Assembly: GCF_030268065.1 (NCBI RefSeq) | Contig: NZ_BSDD01000002.1 | Location: forward strand, 1-64,000 | Source: Geothrix rubra | GTDB taxonomy: Bacteria > Acidobacteriota > Holophagae > Holophagales > Holophagaceae | DNA length: 64,000 nt | Direction: 5' to 3' | In this document: in pieces, positions 59,874 through 64,000 of the stretch | Layout of the letters: every line of letters starts with the position of its first letter | How positions within the stretch are numbered: position 1 is the first letter of the stretch | Translations under genes and position numbers: made by a program | The notes under the pieces: model-generated | Database searches by the model: none | Seen by the model: the letters and a program-made list of their open reading frames with translations, nothing else | What the model was told of the DNA's origin: nothing

Positions 59874-62800
59874 ATGGGCTTCTCGCCAAGCCGATCCTTC
59901 ACCACCCTGACGCTTCTCCTGGCGCTCCCGCTGGGGGCCCAGGACCGTGACCTCGTCCGGCTCCGCCGGGACCTGCCCGCCCGGGGGGACAACTCGGCCC
60001 TCAAGGGAGAGGAGGCCGACCGCCCCGATCTCCGCCGGGACTGGAACCTCTGGTGGTTCGGCGGGAAGCTCAGCCCCGACTACCTCGACTACAAGAACCG
60101 CCTCGCGGCCCGCGAGATGAAGCATTGGGGCGCCCTGATGCCCCAGGCCACGGGGGCGAAGCTCCTCCCGGCCGTCCTCGGGGCCGCCGCGGCCCCCGCG
60201 GGGACGGGCGGCACCTGGGTGAACCTCGGGCCCACGGCCAACCTCACCAACAGCACCTGGCCCGATCATGACAGCGGCCGTCCCAGCGCCATCGCGGTGG
60301 ACCCCACCAGCAACACCCTCTACCTGGCCACCAGCGGCGGCGGCGTGTGGAAGTGCGCCAACGCCGATCCCGCGGCCGCCACAGCCTGGACCTGGACCCC
60401 CATCACGGACGGCCTGCCCAACAGCGGCTCCAGCGGCAACGTCTCGGTGGGTGCCCTGGCCCTGAGCCCGGCCAGTGCGCAGACCGTCTACCTGGGCCTG
60501 GGCGATGCCTTCGATGCCGAGGGCCGGGGCTTCTACAAGTCCACGGACGGCGGCACGACCTGGACCGCCTCCACCGGCATCGGGGCCCAGACCCGGTCTT
60601 ACGAGATCCTGGCCCTGGACGCGAACGTGGTGCTCTGGGGAACCAACGATGGCCTGAAGCGCAGCTCCAACGGCGGCACGTCGTTCGTGCCCGTCACGGG
60701 CGGCCCCGCCACGGGAAGGGCCTGGTCCATCCAGGCCTTCAGCGCCACGGAGCTGGTCTGCTCTGCCCAGGACAGCAACGGGGCCGGCAGCCTCTACTAC
60801 TCGACCGACGCTGGAGCCAGCTGGACCCAGGCCACGGTCTCCGGCCTCGGGACCATGACACCGGGCCGCATGACCCTGGCCACCGTGCCCAACGGCACCG
60901 TGGGCTATGCCGAAGTGGAGGACACCACGGGCGGAAAGGTGGGCCGCGGCGTCCTCGTGACCGCGGACAAGGGCCACACCTGGACCTGGCAGGCCGCGGC
61001 CACGGAGACCGGCGGGCTCTTCCAGGGCACCGGCGGCAGCATGAGCACCGACGGCGGGCAGGAGTGGTACAACCAGGCCATCGCCGTGGATCCCTCGAAC
61101 CCGAGCCGGCTCATCATGGGCGCCAACCTGGCCATGTACCGCTCCACCAACGGCGGCGCCAACTGGCAGCAGCTCACCCACTGGTACGGCAGCGGCCACG
61201 TCTATTCCCACGCGGACTTCCACACCATCACCGCCAAGGGCGGGGTCTTCTACGTCGGGAACGATGGCGGCCTCTCCATCTTCAAGGATCCCTGGCGCAC
61301 CACCATCCCCACCACCAACCCCGACCTGACCTTCGTGGACAGCACGCGGAACCTGGGCCTCGCCACGCACCTGGTCTACAACGTGGGCTCCACCACCGCC
61401 ACGAACGTCACGGACGGCAAGTACCGCATCAGCCTGGGCCTCCAGGACAACGGCACCCGCATCCGCCAGGACACCGGCAGCGGCCTCGCGGCCAGCAGCA
61501 CCTTCGAGGACCAGATCGGTGGCGACGGGTTCGGCACGGTGGTCAATCCCGCCGACGGCAACCAGATGCTGGGCTCCATCTACTACACCCAGATCTACAA
61601 GAGCACCAACGGCGGGACGTCCCAGTTCACCTCGTCCTCCAGCGGCATCACCGAGACCAACAACAGCAGCAAGGCCCCGTTCCAGCCCCGCCTGGTCCTG
61701 GGCGACACGGCCCACCCCAACACCGTCTACACTGCCACCAACGGCACGGTCTACCAGAGCACGAATTTCGGCACCAGCTGGACGGGCCTGGGCCGGACGG
61801 GGCTGCCGGCCGCGGGCACGAGCTCGACCTCCGATCCCGCCAACGCCCTGTACATCCGCAACCTCGGCGCGGCCGCCGGCGATCCCAACGCCCTCGGCAT
61901 CGCCGCCAACCAGGGCCGCATCTTCCTGAGCTACAACGGCGGCTCCTCCTGGACCCAGGCCGGCACCCTCACGAACAACGGGTCCTACACCAGCTCCCTC
62001 TGGTTCGACCGGACGAACGCCCAGACGGTCTACGCGGCCTCCGTGGCTCCCGATGCCACCAAGAACCACCTCTGGAAGAGCACCAACGGCGGCACCAGCT
62101 GGTCCACCCTCGACGGCAGCGCCAGCACCAGCAACGGCTTCCCCTTCGGCATCCCCGTGCACGTGGTGGTGACCGATCCCGTGAACGCCAACACGGTGTA
62201 CGCGGGCACGGACTTCGGCGTCTACTACTCCATCGACGGCGGCAGCAACTGGGCCCGCTTCGGCTCCGGCCTCCCCATGGTGGCCGTGCGCGACCTCTAC
62301 ATCGCCCCTGACGGCAGCTTCCTCCGCGCCGCCACCTTCGGCCGCGGCGTGTGGGAACTGCAGGCCGCCGCCGCCGGGATCACGGTGGCCCTCGACAAGG
62401 CCACGGCCACGGTGGCTCCCTCGGGGACGACGACCTTCACGGCCGCCGTGACCAACTTCAAGACCGACAACACGGTGAACTGGACCGTCTCCACGAGCGG
62501 GGGAAGCCTCAGCCCCGCGAGCACCGCCTCGGGCACCGCCACCACCTACACCGCCCCGGCCACGGTGGGCCTCTACACCGTGACCGCCGCCAGCAACGAA
62601 TCCCCCTCGGCCACCGCCTCGGCCACCGTGGCGGTCTACACCCCCGCCAGCGTCACGGTGACGGTCTCGCCCGCCACCAAGACCCTGCTCGCGGGAGCGT
62701 CCTTCACCTTCACCGCTGCCGTGGCGAATGCGCCCGACGCCACCGTCACCTGGTCCGCCACCGGCGGCACCATCTCCTCGACGGGAGCCTACAAGGCGCC

Positions 62801-63032
62801 CACCACCCCGGGCACCTACACCGTGACGGCCACCAGCACCTGGGCGGGCACCACGCCCGGCATCGCCACCGTCACCGTCAAGACCCTGGACCTGAACGGG
62901 GACGGCACCGTGGACCAGCGGGACCTGCTCTACTTCGCCAAGTACTACGGCACCGCCAACGCCACCTGCGACCTGAACGGGGATGGCGTCGTGGATGACA
63001 GCGACCTCGCCCTCCTCCTCGGCGGCCTGTGA
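59874..63032 (+). CDS. Secreted BNR-repeat protein with C-terminal dockerin
   Basis: The 1052-residue protein has a signal peptide (1-22). A long beta-propeller region (about 90-830) of BNR/sortilin-like repeats follows ('STDGGTTWTAST', 'STNGGANWQQ', 'STNGGTSWSTLDG'), as in GH74 xyloglucanases and photosystem repair-like proteins. Two Ig-like (Big-type) domains come next (about 840-1000). The C terminus is a type I dockerin with two Ca-binding loops (about 1005-1052): DLNGDGTVDQRDLLYFAKYYG-like and DLNGDGVVDDSDLALLL. Catalytic residues of GH74 cannot be confirmed by eye. It is likely displayed or released outside the cell. Confidence 0.88.
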   Translation: MGFSPSRSFTTLTLLLALPLGAQDRDLVRLRRDLPARGDNSALKGEEADRPDLRRDWNLWWFGGKLSPDYLDYKNRLAAREMKHWGALMPQATGAKLLPAVLGAAAAPAGTGGTWVNLGPTANLTNSTWPDHDSGRPSAIAVDPTSNTLYLATSGGGVWKCANADPAAATAWTWTPITDGLPNSGSSGNVSVGALALSPASAQTVYLGLGDAFDAEGRGFYKSTDGGTTWTASTGIGAQTRSYEILALDANVVLWGTNDGLKRSSNGGTSFVPVTGGPATGRAWSIQAFSATELVCSAQDSNGAGSLYYSTDAGASWTQATVSGLGTMTPGRMTLATVPNGTVGYAEVEDTTGGKVGRGVLVTADKGHTWTWQAAATETGGLFQGTGGSMSTDGGQEWYNQAIAVDPSNPSRLIMGANLAMYRSTNGGANWQQLTHWYGSGHVYSHADFHTITAKGGVFYVGNDGGLSIFKDPWRTTIPTTNPDLTFVDSTRNLGLATHLVYNVGSTTATNVTDGKYRISLGLQDNGTRIRQDTGSGLAASSTFEDQIGGDGFGTVVNPADGNQMLGSIYYTQIYKSTNGGTSQFTSSSSGITETNNSSKAPFQPRLVLGDTAHPNTVYTATNGTVYQSTNFGTSWTGLGRTGLPAAGTSSTSDPANALYIRNLGAAAGDPNALGIAANQGRIFLSYNGGSSWTQAGTLTNNGSYTSSLWFDRTNAQTVYAASVAPDATKNHLWKSTNGGTSWSTLDGSASTSNGFPFGIPVHVVVTDPVNANTVYAGTDFGVYYSIDGGSNWARFGSGLPMVAVRDLYIAPDGSFLRAATFGRGVWELQAAAAGITVALDKATATVAPSGTTTFTAAVTNFKTDNTVNWTVSTSGGSLSPASTASGTATTYTAPATVGLYTVTAASNESPSATASATVAVYTPASVTVTVSPATKTLLAGASFTFTAAVANAPDATVTWSATGGTISSTGAYKAPTTPGTYTVTATSTWAGTTPGIATVTVKTLDLNGDGTVDQRDLLYFAKYYGTANATCDLNGDGVVDDSDLALLLGGL

Positions 63033-63043
63033 TGGAGACGACC

Positions 63044-63643
63044 ATGACCTCGACGACGAAGCGCCTCCTCTGGATTCCCGGTTCCCTCCTGCTGGCGGGC
63101 CTCCTGGCCTGCGGCGGCGGGGGGGGCGGCAGCACCCCGGCCCCCACGCCCACGGCCACGGGCCTGGCCTACACCGACCCCGCCACCGGCACCTACCTGC
63201 TGAAGCAGGACACCGCCCTCTCCAGCGGCAGCCACCTGGTGCTGGATCTGGTGGGCCCCGCCACCGGCACGGCCACGGGTGTGACCCTCACCCTGAATGC
63301 CGACACCGCCAAGGTCACCTGGGTGGACGTCCCCGCCGGTGGCGGCACCACGACCCTGGTGCAGAACGGCACCCAGTTCACCCTGGGCACCGGCACGCCG
63401 ATCCTGAAGGGCCGGGCCTCGGGCACCGTCCTCCAGGCCACCGTGGCCCAGAAGGCGCCTACCGCCCCCGCCTCCCAGAACGGCGTGCTGCTCCGCGTGG
63501 CGCTGGATCTCAAGTCCGGCCTGGGGCTGCCCCAGGGCACGGCCATCACGCTGACGGCCGACGGCACCAAGAGCCAGGTCCTGGACGGCTCCGGCGCCAT
63601 CTCCGCCATCACCGTGTCCGTGGGCACCCTGACGGCCCGCTAG
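63044..63643 (+). CDS. Lipoprotein, possibly cohesin-like
   Basis: The 199-residue protein starts at 63044, with GGAG seven bases before; an ATG at 63032 overlaps the upstream stop (TGATG), so the genes may be coupled. A lipobox ends at Cys23 (GLLAC), followed by a Gly run. The mature domain has a strand pattern typical of cohesins ('GSHLVLDLVGPATGTATGVTLTLN', 'KVTWVDV', 'LLRVALDL', 'KSQVLDGSGAISAITVSVGTL'). Cohesins bind dockerins, and the upstream gene has one. I infer cohesin by pattern and context; no strict signature motif proves it. Confidence 0.68.
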   Translation: MTSTTKRLLWIPGSLLLAGLLACGGGGGGSTPAPTPTATGLAYTDPATGTYLLKQDTALSSGSHLVLDLVGPATGTATGVTLTLNADTAKVTWVDVPAGGGTTTLVQNGTQFTLGTGTPILKGRASGTVLQATVAQKAPTAPASQNGVLLRVALDLKSGLGLPQGTAITLTADGTKSQVLDGSGAISAITVSVGTLTAR

Positions 63644-63660
63644 GCGCCCTCGGTCCGGCA

Positions 63661-63750
63661 TTAAGGATTTGTAAGTATTTTTTCTACCCACACCCAGGTA
63701 GAACCTAGAGATGCCCCCTGGTCACCCTGAATTGGGCGCCAGGGGGTTTT
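63661..63750 (+). promoter_or_regulatory. Second leader with the same motif, hairpin and terminator order
   Basis: Motif TTAAGGATTTGTAAG (63661-63675) is followed by hairpin TTCTACC (63682-63688) / GGTAGAA (63697-63703). A terminator-like stem CCCCCTGG (63714-63721) / CCAGGGGG (63739-63746) with TTTT (63747-63750) sits just before the ribosome site. The order matches the leader at 59764-59861. Confidence 0.58.
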
Positions 63751-63764
63751 CGATGGGAGTCCCC

Positions 63765-64000
63765 ATGGGCCGTGCCCCCCAGTCCCGCATCCTCGTCCTG
63801 ATGGCGCTGGCGGCCCTGGCCGCCTGCGGAGGCGGCGGTTCCTCGGCACCCCCACCCCCCTCCACCCCGGCCCTGAGCGGCCTTTCGCCCAGCCATGGCA
63901 GCCCGGGGACCACCATCCAGCTCACCGGCAGCAACCTGGGCGGCGCCGGGGCCGTGGCCTTCAACGGGCATGCGGCCTTCTCCTTCACGGTCGCCAGCGC
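63765..64000 (+). CDS. IPT/TIG-domain lipoprotein, cut by the window edge
   Basis: The reading frame starts at 63765 (GGGAG four bases upstream) and continues past 64000. A signal peptide ends in a lipobox (LAALAAC) followed by Gly-rich and Pro-rich stretches. The beginning of an IPT/TIG domain is visible ('LSGLSPSHGSPGTTIQLTGSNLGG', 'VAFNGHAA'). Such Ig-like domains are common in surface proteins. It shares its leader layout with the dockerin protein gene. Confidence 0.8.
   Translation, partial: MGRAPQSRILVLMALAALAACGGGGSSAPPPPSTPALSGLSPSHGSPGTTIQLTGSNLGGAGAVAFNGHAAFSFTVAS

Overview
The window is a GC-rich (about 70% by eye) bacterial chromosome segment. Its best fit is an Acidobacteriota genome of the Holophaga/Geothrix type. 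That is inference from overall gene content: a NuoHIJKLMN block, an MglA-type GTPase with a long tail, a bacterial XPB-like helicase, several FHA proteins, DUF4382/DUF4136 lipoproteins and a dockerin-bearing secreted protein. No 16S rRNA gene lies in the window to confirm it.

Bases 1-5750 are a different world: lower GC, small plus-strand genes, each followed by a ~123-bp attC-like recombination site with GCCTAAC / GTTAGGC ends and inner CCCCGCCTGC / GCAGGCGGGG arms. This is the distal part of a chromosomal integron cassette array (or an integrase-less attC cluster). Cassettes encode an Arr-type rifamycin ADP-ribosyltransferase, an RsgA-type GTPase, a TonB-C-domain lipoprotein, two further lipoproteins, one secreted protein and two membrane proteins. 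The attC sites decay from left to right. One contains a run of 31 C. No integrase is visible; it would lie to the left if it exists.

Bases 5748-19391 are backbone: a cupin, the rRNA methyltransferase RlmF, glutaminase, a DinB-like protein, an SDR with His in place of the catalytic Tyr, a Nudix hydrolase, a stand-alone caspase-like peptidase, ahcY with a clear SAH riboswitch, and a transformation-flavoured cluster (ComEA-like, pseudopilin, truncated pseudopilin paralog, RadC) behind an extremely AT-rich intergenic island. A tricorn-like protease follows.

Bases 19392-20150 hold two tRNA-Ser genes (GCU, UGA). Each is followed by a ~200-bp palindromic element that carries an inverted and a direct copy of that tRNA's own 3' tail around a conserved core.

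Bases 20271-34147 carry lipoproteins, IlvE, a MocR-type regulator, a queuosine-precursor transporter, Tpx, a degenerate chemoreceptor, an MFS carrier, and a MacA-like adaptor with two tandem MacB-like permeases but no ATPase. Bases 34258-41865 are nuoHIJKLMN. Two short REP-like insertions with flanking duplications interrupt the permease operon and the nuo operon.

Bases 42040-59680 hold glnS, gltX, an MglA GTPase, FHA-RDD, dcd, an FHA-GAF-cyclase, rimO, a DUF5916-like outer-membrane protein, a LolD/LolC-type exporter, pgpA and an XPB-like helicase. The right end (59764-64000) has a dockerin-carrying BNR-repeat protein, a possible cohesin-like lipoprotein and an IPT/TIG lipoprotein cut by the window edge. 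The first and third of these have the same leader layout: a shared TTAAGGAWTTGTMAG motif, a hairpin, then a terminator just before the ribosome binding site.
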